From Mycolicibacterium aurum (lineage in GTDB: Bacteria; Actinomycetota; Actinomycetes; Mycobacteriales; Mycobacteriaceae), in assembly GCA_900078775.1 (NCBI GenBank), contig LT549889.1, positions 4,960,001-5,024,000 of the forward strand: a stretch of DNA of 64,000 bases, given 5' to 3'. Below the pieces are notes generated by a model. That model worked only from the letters and a program-made list of their open reading frames with translations, searched no databases and had not been told where the DNA came from. Of the stretch, positions 1 through 8,153 are shown piece by piece. A program made the position numbers and the translations under genes. Positions within the stretch are counted from its first letter, which is position 1. Every line of letters begins with the position of its first letter.

Positions 1-1910
1 AGAACCTGCTCGGCCAGGTCTACATCGACCTCAACGCCACCGACCCCAACGGCGACGTACTGACCTACGAGATCATCCAGCCCGAACACGGTTGGGTGTA
101 CCGGGATCTGCTCAGCGGGAAGTTCGTCTACACGCCGTGGTCGCTGGTCACCGGCCAAGGGTTGACGGACAGCTTCAAGATCGTCATCCACGACGACTCC
201 GAGCATCTGCCCGGCGTGCTCGGTCAGATCCAGGCCGTGGTGGAAAAGGTCACCCGCTTCCTCGGCATCGCCCAGGCCGACAACCTCACCGTGACCATCC
301 CGGTCAACGTCGACCCGGTCCTGCAGCACCCGCCGCTGGTGACGCCCATCGTCGGTGGCGGATACCAGCTCGGCAAGGATCCCGCCCCCATCGTGTCCAC
401 GGTCGACATCGTCGACGGCGACACCCTCGGGTTGAAGCGCGTGGTCATCAAGATCGCCACGCTGCCGCAGGCCGGAGATGCGTTGTCCTACAACGCGCCC
501 ACCGGCAGCCCCATCGTGGGCTCCTGGGACGGGGACACCCTGACGCTGACATTGACCGGGGATGCCACCCTGGCCGAGTACGAGCAGGCGATCAAGGCCG
601 TGAACTTCTCCGCGACCCAGGGCGCCGGCCTCGTGCGCGGGATCTCCATCTCGGCCACCGACCAGGACGATGTGGACAACATCGCGCCCGGGTTCGTCAC
701 CGTCGCGGTATGGCCGGAGACCAAGTTCCCGCCGCTGGTGACTCCGATCGCCGGCGGTGGCTTCACCCTGGGTGGCATCCCGGCCCGGATCGTGTCCGCG
801 ATCGACATCGTGGATGGGGACTCCGGCCGGTTGTCCAAGGTGACGCTGCGCATCGAGACGCTTGCCCAGGCCGGCGACGTACTCGGTTATGTTGCCCCGC
901 AGGACAATCCGATCATCGGCAGCTGGGATGCGGCCACCCGCACGCTGACCCTGACCGGGGACGCCACGCTGGCCGAGTACGAGGACGCGGTCAAGGCGGT
1001 CACCTTCTCGGGCACCCAGGGCGCCGGTCTGGTGCGCGGTATCGCGATCTCGGCCACCGACGAGGACGGGGTGGAGAACGTCGCGCCCGGATTCGTGACG
1101 GTGAGCGTCTGGTCGGTGCCGACGCTGCCGCCGCTGGTCACCCCGATCGCCGGCGGTGGGTTCACCCTGGACGGCAACCCGGCCAAGATCGTCAGCGCCA
1201 TCGACATCGTCGATGCGGACTCCGGCCGGCTGTCCAAGGTGACGGTGCGGATCTCGACCCTCGCCCAGTCCGGCGATGTGCTGGGTTACGTTGCCCCGCA
1301 GGGCAGCCCGATCGTCGGCAGTTGGGACGCGGCCACCCGCACCCTGACGTTGTCAGGGCTGGGCACGCTGGCGGAGTACGAGCAGGCCCTCAAGGCGGTG
1401 ACCTTCTCGGCCACCCAGGGCGCGGGTCTGGTGCGCGGACTGTCGATCTCGGCCACCGACGAACACGGGGTGAACAACGTGGCGCCCGGGTTCGTCACCG
1501 TGACGGTGTCCTCGCCGTCGCGGCTGCCGTCGCTGGTCACGCCGGTGGGCGGCAAGTCGTACACGATCGGGGATTCGCCGGTGACGCCGGTGGCCTCGGT
1601 GAGCATCGTCGACGCCGACTCCAGCCACCTGCAGCAGGTCGTCGTGCGGGTCACCACGTTCGGTAAGGATGGGGACACCCTGTCGTTCACCGGGATGCCC
1701 GGCACCCCGATCACGGCGACCTATGACGCCGGGACCCGCACCTTGACGCTGTCCGGGGTCGCGACCAAGCAGCAATACGAGGATGCGCTCAAGGCTGTCA
1801 CCTTCACCGCCACCCAGGGCGGCTGGACCACCCGGACGATCACCATTGTCGCCACCGACACCGAGGGCGTGAACAGCTCGACGGCGGGGCTGACCCTGTC
1901 GGTCTGGTGA
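1..1910 (+). CDS. Large repeat-containing surface/secreted protein (5' part outside window)
   Basis: The reading frame is open from the left edge (codons begin at base 3), so the N-terminus lies outside the window. The first visible residues (V-Y-I-D-L-N-A-T-D-P-N-G-D-V-L-T-Y) form a cadherin-like/VCBS-type module ending in an F-V-Y-T-P signature. Four copies of a 133-residue unit follow, each containing IVDxDSxxLxxVxVRI, a WDxxTRTLTLTG stretch, EYExALKAVTF and TRTI/VRGISISATD-type strands. These are typical of calcium-binding, cadherin-like tandem repeats in bacterial adhesins. No membrane anchor or sorting signal follows the last repeat, which ends in a Leu-Ser-Val-Trp motif. The gene at 38560-41274 uses the same first type of module. 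An extracellular, structural or adhesive role is inferred; the exact function is unknown. Confidence 0.75.
   Translation, partial: NLLGQVYIDLNATDPNGDVLTYEIIQPEHGWVYRDLLSGKFVYTPWSLVTGQGLTDSFKIVIHDDSEHLPGVLGQIQAVVEKVTRFLGIAQADNLTVTIPVNVDPVLQHPPLVTPIVGGGYQLGKDPAPIVSTVDIVDGDTLGLKRVVIKIATLPQAGDALSYNAPTGSPIVGSWDGDTLTLTLTGDATLAEYEQAIKAVNFSATQGAGLVRGISISATDQDDVDNIAPGFVTVAVWPETKFPPLVTPIAGGGFTLGGIPARIVSAIDIVDGDSGRLSKVTLRIETLAQAGDVLGYVAPQDNPIIGSWDAATRTLTLTGDATLAEYEDAVKAVTFSGTQGAGLVRGIAISATDEDGVENVAPGFVTVSVWSVPTLPPLVTPIAGGGFTLDGNPAKIVSAIDIVDADSGRLSKVTVRISTLAQSGDVLGYVAPQGSPIVGSWDAATRTLTLSGLGTLAEYEQALKAVTFSATQGAGLVRGLSISATDEHGVNNVAPGFVTVTVSSPSRLPSLVTPVGGKSYTIGDSPVTPVASVSIVDADSSHLQQVVVRVTTFGKDGDTLSFTGMPGTPITATYDAGTRTLTLSGVATKQQYEDALKAVTFTATQGGWTTRTITIVATDTEGVNSSTAGLTLSVW
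330..1907 (+). repeat. Four tandem in-frame repeats, period exactly 399 bp
   Basis: The codons for P-P-L-V-T-P-I recur at 330, 729 and 1128, with a diverged P-S-L-V-T-P-V at 1527, giving a constant 399-bp (133-codon) period. Copies 2 and 3 are the most alike and copy 4 is the most diverged. The constant spacing without indels shows the unit is a folded domain that expanded by whole-unit duplication. Confidence 0.9.
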
Positions 1911-1919
1911 CCGAGCGGC

Positions 1920-2948
1920 TCAGCTGAAGCGGACGTTCAGGGTCGCCAGACCGAAGATCTTGCGGCCCCCGGACTTCGCGCCGACGAGGATGACGCCGCT
2001 GCGGGTCTCGGGGTCGAGCGACTTGATCTTGCCGGTGTACTCGATCTCGGTCCCGGTGACCGGCACGATCGCGGGCTGCGAGAGCCGCACCGCGTAGCGG
2101 GTCACCGCGCCCGGGTCGCCGGTCCATGAGGTGGCGTAGCTGGCGCCCAGCCCCATGGTGAGCATGCCGTGGGCGAGGACGTCCTCCTGGCCCGCGAGCT
2201 TGGCGACCTTCTCGTCCCAGTGCAGCGGGTTGGCGTCGCCGGCCACCCCGGCGTAGTTCACCAGGTCGCCGCGGGACAACCGGGTCTGATGGTCGGGCAG
2301 GGTGTCGCCGGCCTTCAGGTCGTCGAACGACGGGGACGCCGGCGTGCGGGTCAGGCCGGCCTGGGCGATGCGCTGCTCACCATCCTCGCGCACGGCCTTC
2401 TCGTAGGCGATCCCGGAGAAGTCCGCACCGAGCATGTTGATCCCGTGCATCATCACGTTCGCCACGGCCGGGCGGATGGCGGCGTCGACCTCCTCGGCGC
2501 CGACGCCGACGACGGTGGTGTGCAGGGTGTGCACGACCTCGCCCGCGGTGTCGGTGAAGGTGTTGGTCACGGTGATCAGGTCACGGCCGGCGATCCGGCG
2601 CACCGCGGTCAGTTCGACGTCGATGGTCAACTCATCGCCCTCGACGATGGGGCGGTGCTGTTCGAAGACCTCCTCGGTCTGCAGGTACATGTCGTAGCCG
2701 ACGACGACCTGCTCGAACATCTTCTGATTGCACGCCATGGCCGGGGCCGAGGTGAAGGTCAGCGGGGCCACCAGGCCGGAGTACCCGAGCTTCTGCGCAG
2801 CGGCGATGTCCCAGTGGGCCGGGTGGTAGTCCTGCACGGCGCGCGCGAACTCACGTACCTTCTCGCGGCCGACCAGGTAGGTGTCGTCCATCTGGTAGTA
2901 GTGCCCGACGCGGTCTTCGAGAGGCGTCGTTTCTGCTGCTGCGGTCAT
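1920..2948 (-). CDS. Fused MaoC-type (3R)-hydroxyacyl dehydratase (HadA/HadB-like double hot-dog)
   Basis: A 342-residue protein with two hot-dog halves. The N-terminal half (about residues 10-150; E-D-R-V-G-H-Y-Y, H-P-A-H-W-D, A-P-L-T-F) resembles the substrate-binding HadA/C fold. The C-terminal half (about 195-290) carries the catalytic hydratase motif G-D-A-N-P-L-H-W-D-E followed by A-H-G-M-L-T-M-G. Family knowledge: such fused proteins dehydrate (3R)-hydroxyacyl-CoA/ACP in mycobacterial fatty or mycolic acid metabolism. I chose ATG 2948 because the conserved protein begins there; 33 further upstream codons are open but low-complexity. It converges on the repeat protein with only 9 bp between the stop codons. 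Confidence 0.85.
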   Translation of the reverse strand: MTAAAETTPLEDRVGHYYQMDDTYLVGREKVREFARAVQDYHPAHWDIAAAQKLGYSGLVAPLTFTSAPAMACNQKMFEQVVVGYDMYLQTEEVFEQHRPIVEGDELTIDVELTAVRRIAGRDLITVTNTFTDTAGEVVHTLHTTVVGVGAEEVDAAIRPAVANVMMHGINMLGADFSGIAYEKAVREDGEQRIAQAGLTRTPASPSFDDLKAGDTLPDHQTRLSRGDLVNYAGVAGDANPLHWDEKVAKLAGQEDVLAHGMLTMGLGASYATSWTGDPGAVTRYAVRLSQPAIVPVTGTEIEYTGKIKSLDPETRSGVILVGAKSGGRKIFGLATLNVRFS

Positions 2949-3063
2949 CGCTGTGCCCAACTCTTCTGTCTGCTTGTCTCGCCAAGGCTGATACAGCAGG
3001 TTAACGCGCAGGGCTGCGCAGCAAAAACCGCTGTGCGGCCGAGGCACGGTTGAGCGCGGCGGA

Positions 3064-3888
3064 TCAGCCCACGAAGTCGCGCAGTGCCGTGACCACGGCC
3101 GCGGGCTGATCCTCGGGGATCAAGGTCCAGCTGTCCTCGACGATCACCGTGGTGGATTCGGGATACAGCCGCGCCAGTCGATCTGCGTGCGCCAAGGGCA
3201 TCATCTGGTCCTCGCGGGCCCACAGGATCAATACCGGCCGGGTGAATGTCCGCATCCGTTCGGACAATTCGAGCAGCCGCCGTCGCGGCGGCGCACCGGT
3301 GGCGAACTTGACCAGATCCCGGCGGATGGCCGGGTTCTCGACCGCCGCCGAGAACCATTCATCGAACAATGCATCCGGCACCCCGTACTTGGTGAGTGCG
3401 CCGTATGCGCGGTTGCTGTGCCGAAAGAACTTGGTGCCCATCAGCTTCGATAACACCCATCCGCCGCCCGGCAGCCGGCACAGCCACGCGGCCGGACGCG
3501 CCGGCGCGGGAGGGTAGTTGTCGAACGCGGTGCAGGATGCGAGCACCAACCGTCCGAGGCGCGTGGCCCTGCCGTCGGAGATCAGGAACTGGCCGCCACC
3601 CCAGTCGTTGAGCACCAGCGTGACGTCGTCCAATTCGAGGGCATCCAGGAAGTCGGCCAGGATGCCCGCCACCCCCTGTTCGGTGAGGTCGGCGTCGGGG
3701 TGCATCGGCTCCGGGTGCGCGCCCATCGGCAGCGTCGGTGTGATGCAGCGGTAGCCGCTCAGGTGCGGGATCACCTTGCGCCACTGCCTGCCGTCCATCA
3801 ACAGGCCGTGGCCGAACACCAGCACGGGGCCGTCACCGCCGGTATCTCCGTAGGCGATGCGACCGGAAGGTAGATCGACGGTGGGCAT
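3064..3888 (-). CDS. Alpha/beta hydrolase with Asp at the nucleophile position
   Basis: A 274-residue alpha/beta-hydrolase fold protein. The oxyanion motif F-G-H-G is near residue 26, and the nucleophile elbow reads V-L-N-D-W-G-G-G (about residues 93-100). It therefore has Asp where esterases have Ser, as in haloalkane dehalogenases and epoxide hydrolases. The C-terminal acid strand (L-W-A-R-E-D-Q-M-M-P) is present. The usual catalytic-His loop reads D-S-W-T-L-I-P-E-D-Q-P, with no His. Substrate unknown. It is divergent from the TetR gene at 3966, with an inverted repeat between them, so it is the probable target of that regulator. Confidence 0.8.
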   Translation of the reverse strand: MPTVDLPSGRIAYGDTGGDGPVLVFGHGLLMDGRQWRKVIPHLSGYRCITPTLPMGAHPEPMHPDADLTEQGVAGILADFLDALELDDVTLVLNDWGGGQFLISDGRATRLGRLVLASCTAFDNYPPAPARPAAWLCRLPGGGWVLSKLMGTKFFRHSNRAYGALTKYGVPDALFDEWFSAAVENPAIRRDLVKFATGAPPRRRLLELSERMRTFTRPVLILWAREDQMMPLAHADRLARLYPESTTVIVEDSWTLIPEDQPAAVVTALRDFVG

Positions 3889-3901
3889 CGCGCGCTCCTA
3901 G

Positions 3902-3915
3902 ATAGATCGTTCTAT
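3902..3915. promoter_or_regulatory. Inverted repeat ATAGA-N4-TCTAT, probable TetR operator
   Basis: A perfect 5-bp inverted repeat with a 4-bp spacer lies 13 bp upstream of the hydrolase start (3888) in the 77-bp gap shared with the divergent TetR gene. This is the typical size and placement of a LmrA/YxaF-type TetR operator. No binding data; inferred from symmetry and position. Confidence 0.55.
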
Positions 3916-3965
3916 TTGGGCCTCACGATATGCTGCATCCACCCGCGAGGCAATGAGGAGATCTG

Positions 3966-4541
3966 ATGGCCGAGCCCGGTACCCGTGACCGGATCCTGAA
4001 TGCGACCGCTGAGCTGTACCGGCGCCAGGGCATGGCGGCCACCGGACTCAAACAGATCTCGAGTGCGGCCAAGGCCCCGTTCGGATCCATCTACCACCAC
4101 TTTCCCGGCGGTAAGGAGGCGATAACCGTCGAGGTCATCCGATGTGAGGGGCTCCGCTACGGAGCGTACGTCGGGGCTCAATTGGCGCACACCGAGCCCG
4201 CCACCGGGATACCGGCGCTGTTCGCGAGTGCCGGCGACCTGATGGTCTCGCAGGACTACAGCGAGGCATGTTCGATCGAGACCATCGCGCTGGAGGTGGC
4301 CAGCACGAATGAGCCGCTCCGCCAGGAGTCGGCCACGGTCTTCGAGGGCTGGCTGTCCGGCCTGGCCGCCTGGTTCGGACAGCTCGACATCAGCGAGGAG
4401 CAGAGTCGGCGGCTGGCCTTGATCACGTTGACCGCCTTGGAGGGCGCCTTCGTGCTCTGCCGGACGTTGCGGTCGGTCGAGCCGATCGTCGTCGCCGGGC
4501 AGGGCGTCCAGGCCGCCGTGTCGGCGGTGCTCGCCGAGTAG
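3966..4541 (+). CDS. TetR/AcrR family regulator (LmrA/YxaF type)
   Basis: A 191-residue protein. The N-terminal helix-turn-helix spans about residues 8-52 (R-D-R-I-L-N-A-T, G-L-K-Q-I-S-S-A-A, G-S-I-Y-H-H-F-P-G-G-K). The ligand-binding half resembles the YxaF/LmrA C-terminal family (C-S-I-E-T-I-A-L-E, A-L-E-G-A-F-V-L-C-R). It is divergent from the hydrolase gene and shares the inverted repeat at 3902-3915. It probably represses the hydrolase and itself. A GAGGAG-like ribosome-binding site sits just before the ATG. Confidence 0.88.
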   Translation: MAEPGTRDRILNATAELYRRQGMAATGLKQISSAAKAPFGSIYHHFPGGKEAITVEVIRCEGLRYGAYVGAQLAHTEPATGIPALFASAGDLMVSQDYSEACSIETIALEVASTNEPLRQESATVFEGWLSGLAAWFGQLDISEEQSRRLALITLTALEGAFVLCRTLRSVEPIVVAGQGVQAAVSAVLAE

Positions 4542-4563
4542 GGGCAGCCTGTTTGTCCTGAAG

Positions 4564-5154
4564 TCACTGTGACACAGCGGTGTTCGCGGCCATGAGGTGG
4601 GCAAAGACCCGGTCCAGGGAGGTGGCCAGCGTCGGCTCGTGGCCGTCCGCCCAGCGCCGCCACGCGAGATCCAGGGCCGCCAACGCTGCCGTGGTGATCG
4701 GGCGGGCCGCATCGGGATCGGTGATCCGCTGCGCCAGAACGGGGGTCAGTGCGTCTTCGTGGGCGAAACGACGCTGGGCCATCCGGGTGCGCAGGGACAC
4801 GTTGGCATTGATCATCCGAACCCGGGAGCGTTCGAGTTCGGAATGCCCATTGATGTGACCGAGCGCGCTCTGGAAAGTTCGGAGCAGCAGGTGCCAGGGG
4901 GTTTCCCCCTCGATCGTGGGAAGCGCCGCCAGCTGCGCCGCGTAGTCGATCGACGAGGCCTCGATCGCCGCGAGCACGGCGTCCTCCTTGGAGCCGAAAT
5001 AGCGGAAGAACGTCGCCCGGGAGATGCCCACCTCGCCGGCGGCTTCCTCGACGGTCACTTCGTCGAAGCCACGTTCGGCGAAGAGCCGGCTCATCGCCTG
5101 GGCGATCTCGGTGCGCAGCGCCAGTCGCGCGCGCTCACGTACGCCTGCGGTCAT
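4564..5154 (-). CDS. TetR family regulator of the adjacent MFS pump
   Basis: A 196-residue TetR protein. The helix-turn-helix covers about residues 13-57 (A-L-R-T-E-I-A-Q-A-M, V-T-V-E-E-A-A-G-E-V-G-I-S, T-F-F-R-Y-F-G-S-K-E), and a TetR_C_17-like C-terminal domain follows. ATG 5154 is chosen because it opens directly before the DNA-binding domain; codons further upstream read through the operator region. It is divergent from the DHA2 transporter at 5271 and separated from it by a 9+9-bp perfect inverted repeat. Likely role: ligand-relieved repression of the pump. Confidence 0.88.
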   Translation of the reverse strand: MTAGVRERARLALRTEIAQAMSRLFAERGFDEVTVEEAAGEVGISRATFFRYFGSKEDAVLAAIEASSIDYAAQLAALPTIEGETPWHLLLRTFQSALGHINGHSELERSRVRMINANVSLRTRMAQRRFAHEDALTPVLAQRITDPDAARPITTAALAALDLAWRRWADGHEPTLATSLDRVFAHLMAANTAVSQ

Positions 5155-5168
5155 CGGCCCAGGGTAAC

Positions 5169-5195
5169 CGATCCTGATGCTTGATGTCAGGATCG
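5169..5195. promoter_or_regulatory. Perfect inverted repeat CGATCCTGA-N9-TCAGGATCG, probable TetR operator
   Basis: Two 9-bp arms that are exact reverse complements, spaced by 9 bp, lie 15 bp upstream of the TetR start and 75 bp upstream of the MFS start. The overall length (27 bp) and location fit an operator that covers both divergent promoters. Confidence 0.7.
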
Positions 5196-5270
5196 ATACG
5201 GCGACTACAAGTTGATACCCAGTCTCAAGGGCCGGTACGGTGGCGGGGTACGCAGGCGAAGGGTGGGCGG

Positions 5271-6713
5271 ATGACAGTGCAGGCACGGACGGCGGTAGAG
5301 TCGCCCGCCGGTACGCCGGCGCCCTCCGTGCGCGCCGCCCGCGTGGTGTCGCCGCTGGCCTTCGCGGGCATGACCGCCGCCTTCACCCAGACGATCCTCA
5401 TCCCGATCCAGGGCGAGCTCCCGCAGCTGCTCAACGCCTCCAGCGGGGACACCGCCTGGGTCATCACCATCACCCTGCTGGTGGCCGCGATCTGCACTCC
5501 CATCTCCGGCAAGTTGGGCGATATGTACGGCAAGCGCCGGATCGCGCTGATCCTGCTCGGGGTGCTGATCCTGGGATCCATGGTCGCGGCCCTCTCGCCG
5601 ACGGTGGTCCCGTTGATCGTCGGCCGCGGATTGCAGGGCATGGGGATGGGCGTCATCCCGCTCGGTATCGCGATCCTGCGCGACGCGCTGCCCGCGGACA
5701 AACTCGGGTCGGCGATCGCGCTGGTCAGCGCCACGCTGGGCGTCGGTGGCGCACTGGGGCTGCCGATAAGCGCTTTCGTCACAGAGCATTTCGACTGGCA
5801 TGTGCTGTTCTGGTTCGCCGCCGGGCTCGGCGTCACCGCCTTCGTCTTGATCATCACGCTGGTACCGGAGAGTGATCTGCGCGTCGGCGGCCGGGTGGAC
5901 GGTGTCGGCATCGTCGGTCTGGCGATCGGTCTGACCGGTGTGCTGCTGGCGATCTCGCGGGGCAACGACTGGGGCTGGACCTCACCGCGCACGGTGGTGG
6001 CACTGGCCGGCGGGCTGGTGGTCCTGTTGGTGTGGGGCTGGCTGGAACTGAAGATCCGCGAACCACTGGTGGACCTGCGGGTTAGCGCCCGGCGCCCGGT
6101 GCTGCTGACCAATCTCGCCTCGATCGCCATGGGCTTCGCGTTGTTCTCCTCGCAGATCGCGTTCCCGCAGTTGCTCGAATTGCCCACGGAGGTCGGCGGA
6201 CTCGGCAAGCCACTGCTGCAGGCGAGCATGCATCTCATGCCCGCTGGGTTGGCGATGCTGGCCATGTCGCCGGTGGCGGGCCGGTTGTCGCGCCGGTGGG
6301 GTCCCAAACCGCTGTTGGTCTCCGGCGCGATGATCATGGCGTCCGGCTATGCCATCGCCGTGCTGTCTGACCTGCAGGCCGGGCACATCCTGGTGATCAA
6401 CCTGCTGATCGGTATCGGCATCGGGCTGGGTTACGCCGCCATGCCGACGTTGATCATGCGGGCGGTGCCGACCTCGGAAACCGGTGCGGCCAACGGGCTC
6501 AACACCCTGATGCGCTCGCTGGGCACGGCCACCGCCGCCGCCGTCATCGCCGCTGTGCTCGCCCGGTACTCGGTCGACTTCGGCGGGGTCGACGTGCCGA
6601 GCGCCGAGGGGTTCGAGGTGGCATTCCTGTTCGGCCTGGGCGCTGCCGCACTGTGCACCGTGATCGCCCTCTTCATCCCGCGCTCGGAGCCGGCGTCCCA
6701 CGGTACCGAGTAA
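5271..6713 (+). CDS. DHA2-family MFS drug-efflux transporter (14 TM)
   Basis: A 480-residue multipass membrane protein. The cytoplasmic N-terminus (about 30 residues) is followed by about 14 hydrophobic segments. MFS motif A is seen as G-K-L-G-D-M-Y-G-K-R-R (about residues 80-90) and a motif-C-like G-V-G-G-A-L-G-L-P appears in TM5. These features place it in the EmrB/QacA (DHA2) drug:proton antiporters. ATG 5271 is preceded by a GAAGGGTGG ribosome-binding site. Divergence from the TetR gene and the perfect operator suggest induction by a toxic or antibiotic-like ligand. Substrate not predictable. Confidence 0.9.
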   Translation: MTVQARTAVESPAGTPAPSVRAARVVSPLAFAGMTAAFTQTILIPIQGELPQLLNASSGDTAWVITITLLVAAICTPISGKLGDMYGKRRIALILLGVLILGSMVAALSPTVVPLIVGRGLQGMGMGVIPLGIAILRDALPADKLGSAIALVSATLGVGGALGLPISAFVTEHFDWHVLFWFAAGLGVTAFVLIITLVPESDLRVGGRVDGVGIVGLAIGLTGVLLAISRGNDWGWTSPRTVVALAGGLVVLLVWGWLELKIREPLVDLRVSARRPVLLTNLASIAMGFALFSSQIAFPQLLELPTEVGGLGKPLLQASMHLMPAGLAMLAMSPVAGRLSRRWGPKPLLVSGAMIMASGYAIAVLSDLQAGHILVINLLIGIGIGLGYAAMPTLIMRAVPTSETGAANGLNTLMRSLGTATAAAVIAAVLARYSVDFGGVDVPSAEGFEVAFLFGLGAAALCTVIALFIPRSEPASHGTE

Positions 6714-6735
6714 AAACGAGCTCTACCCTGGTGGG

Positions 6736-6939
6736 ATGTTCTTCCTGTTCGGCTTCGGTACCAAGCAGAAACCACTCGGCGCCGGTCAGGTGCGGACGTG
6801 CCCGCGCTGCCACAACACCACCGAGTGGTTGCGGCTGCGGCAGTTCAACCAGTTCACTCTGTTCTTCATCCCGATCGCGCGCTGGAAACGCCGGCAGTTC
6901 GAGGCGTGCGGGATCTGCGGCGCGTCGATCGCGGCGTGA
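6736..6939 (+). CDS. Small zinc-ribbon protein
   Basis: A 67-residue protein with two Cys pairs, C-P-R-C (about residue 22) and C-G-I-C (about residue 59), the layout of the zinc_ribbon_15 family. The aromatic stretch between the pairs (Q-F-T-L-F-F-I-P-I-A-R) and the F-L-F-G-F-G-T start are typical of this family. It lies 22 bp after the MFS gene and could be cotranscribed with it. Function unknown; zinc binding is inferred from the Cys spacing. Confidence 0.8.
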   Translation: MFFLFGFGTKQKPLGAGQVRTCPRCHNTTEWLRLRQFNQFTLFFIPIARWKRRQFEACGICGASIAA

Positions 6940-7021
6940 GGACCTGCCGGCTCGCTACCGCGGGAGGCCGGCCGTCACCCGCACCGGGATGTTGCCCTGC
7001 CGGGGCAGCCCGGGGCAGCGA

Positions 7022-8056
7022 TCAGCTGTCCCGCCAGACCCGGGCCGGGGCGACGGTCAGCCCGACGTCCTTGAGGGTGAGGATGCCCGCCGGGGCGGCG
7101 ACGATGTCGTGCACGGCGTTCACCGCAGGCATCGCGGTCATGGTGTCCCATTCGTGGTTGCCCCAGGATTCCGGTGGTACGAAGCGAATTCGGGTGCGCA
7201 CCTCGGGTTCGCCGTGGATCGTGATGTTGTAGTGGTCCTCGTCGAGGTCCCAGTCCGCGTTGAGCTTCTTGGTCAGGTGCCAGACGACGGCGGTGCGCAG
7301 CACGGTGTCCTCGCCGATCTTGGCGCTCCAGCCGCCGCGCAGCGCGGCGATGGTGTCCTTCTCGATGCGCATCCAGCCCAGGTCGACGGTCTCGGACGCG
7401 GTGGCGAATTCGATGTCGAAGTCGATGCTGTCGAAGGTGTCGAAACCCAGTGCGACACCCATGCGTTCGACCGAATCCCGGAAGCTGATCATGCCCAGCT
7501 TGGCGATCTCGACCACGTCCGGTGAGGCCTCCCGTTTGGAGATGCCGAGCATCTCCCAGGTTTCCACGGATTCGTAGACCGATACGTCGGCCGCCTCGAC
7601 GATCGTGATCGACCGCACGTCCCGGCACACCGCCGTCAGTGCGGTGGTGATCGAGTTGGCCCAGCCGGGGTGGATACCGGTGATGTAGAGCGAGCTGTTC
7701 CCGCGCGCGCAGGCCGCGGCGAGCGCCTCGCGGGTTTCCCCCTGCACGCCGCCGACGTTGAGGAAGAGGTTGGTGCTCAACACGTTGAGGCCGCTCTCCA
7801 GCAGCTTCACCACATGATCGACATCGGCCATGAACGGTGTGTAGATCACCGCATCGGCCGCCGACGCGAGCAGCTTGTCGATGTCATCGGTCGCCGTGAC
7901 CCCGGTGTCCGGGCGCCCGCACAACTGGCCGGCGTCGATGCCGGCCTTGTCCGCGGAGTAGGCGTAGACGCCGGCCAACTCGAGCCGTGGGTCATCGAGA
8001 ATGCCTCGCAGGCTCAACTTTCCGACTTTGCCGGTGGTCCACTGGATGACACGCAT
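7022..8056 (-). CDS. NAD(P)H-dependent amine-dehydrogenase/dihydrodipicolinate-reductase-like oxidoreductase
   Basis: A 344-residue protein beginning M-R-V-I-Q-W-T-T-G-K-V-G-K, the nucleotide-binding start of the DapB-like Rossmann family common in actinobacteria (2,4-diaminopentanoate-dehydrogenase-like). It also has A-G-V-Y-A-Y-S as the second beta strand and an I-T-G-I-H-P-G-W-A-N loop. The substrate is unknown; amine or steroid/fatty-acid related oxidation is only suggested by relatives. It is divergent from a TetR gene (8154) with two palindromes between them, so expression is probably ligand-controlled. Confidence 0.78.
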   Translation of the reverse strand: MRVIQWTTGKVGKLSLRGILDDPRLELAGVYAYSADKAGIDAGQLCGRPDTGVTATDDIDKLLASAADAVIYTPFMADVDHVVKLLESGLNVLSTNLFLNVGGVQGETREALAAACARGNSSLYITGIHPGWANSITTALTAVCRDVRSITIVEAADVSVYESVETWEMLGISKREASPDVVEIAKLGMISFRDSVERMGVALGFDTFDSIDFDIEFATASETVDLGWMRIEKDTIAALRGGWSAKIGEDTVLRTAVVWHLTKKLNADWDLDEDHYNITIHGEPEVRTRIRFVPPESWGNHEWDTMTAMPAVNAVHDIVAAPAGILTLKDVGLTVAPARVWRDS

Positions 8057-8086
8057 CGTTGTCGCGCCCTTTCGTCGAACGATTTA

Positions 8087-8100
8087 TCCACGCCCGTGGA
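8087..8100. promoter_or_regulatory. 14-bp palindrome TCCACG-CC-CGTGGA
   Basis: A perfect 6-bp inverted repeat in the 97-bp intergenic region between the oxidoreductase and the TetR gene, 31 bp from the oxidoreductase start. It may be a second operator site or part of its promoter region. Weaker candidate than the 8111-8130 palindrome. Confidence 0.4.
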
Positions 8101-8110
8101 AAAATAACAG

Positions 8111-8130
8111 ATTGTGACGTGCGTCGCAAT
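8111..8130. promoter_or_regulatory. 20-bp near-perfect palindrome, probable TetR operator
   Basis: ATTGTGACG-TG-CGTCGCAAT: the 9-bp arms are complementary except at one position. It lies 24 bp upstream of the TetR GTG start, in the divergent promoter region. Size and symmetry are typical for TetR dimers. Confidence 0.6.
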
Positions 8131-8153
8131 GGTGTGGCCGCTATCTTCATGGG

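Noticed and set aside
6990..7018. CTGCC-GG-GGCAG small palindrome between the zinc-ribbon and oxidoreductase genes
   Set aside because: Stem is short and embedded in a GGGGCAG repeat; not enough to call a terminator although it lies between convergent genes.
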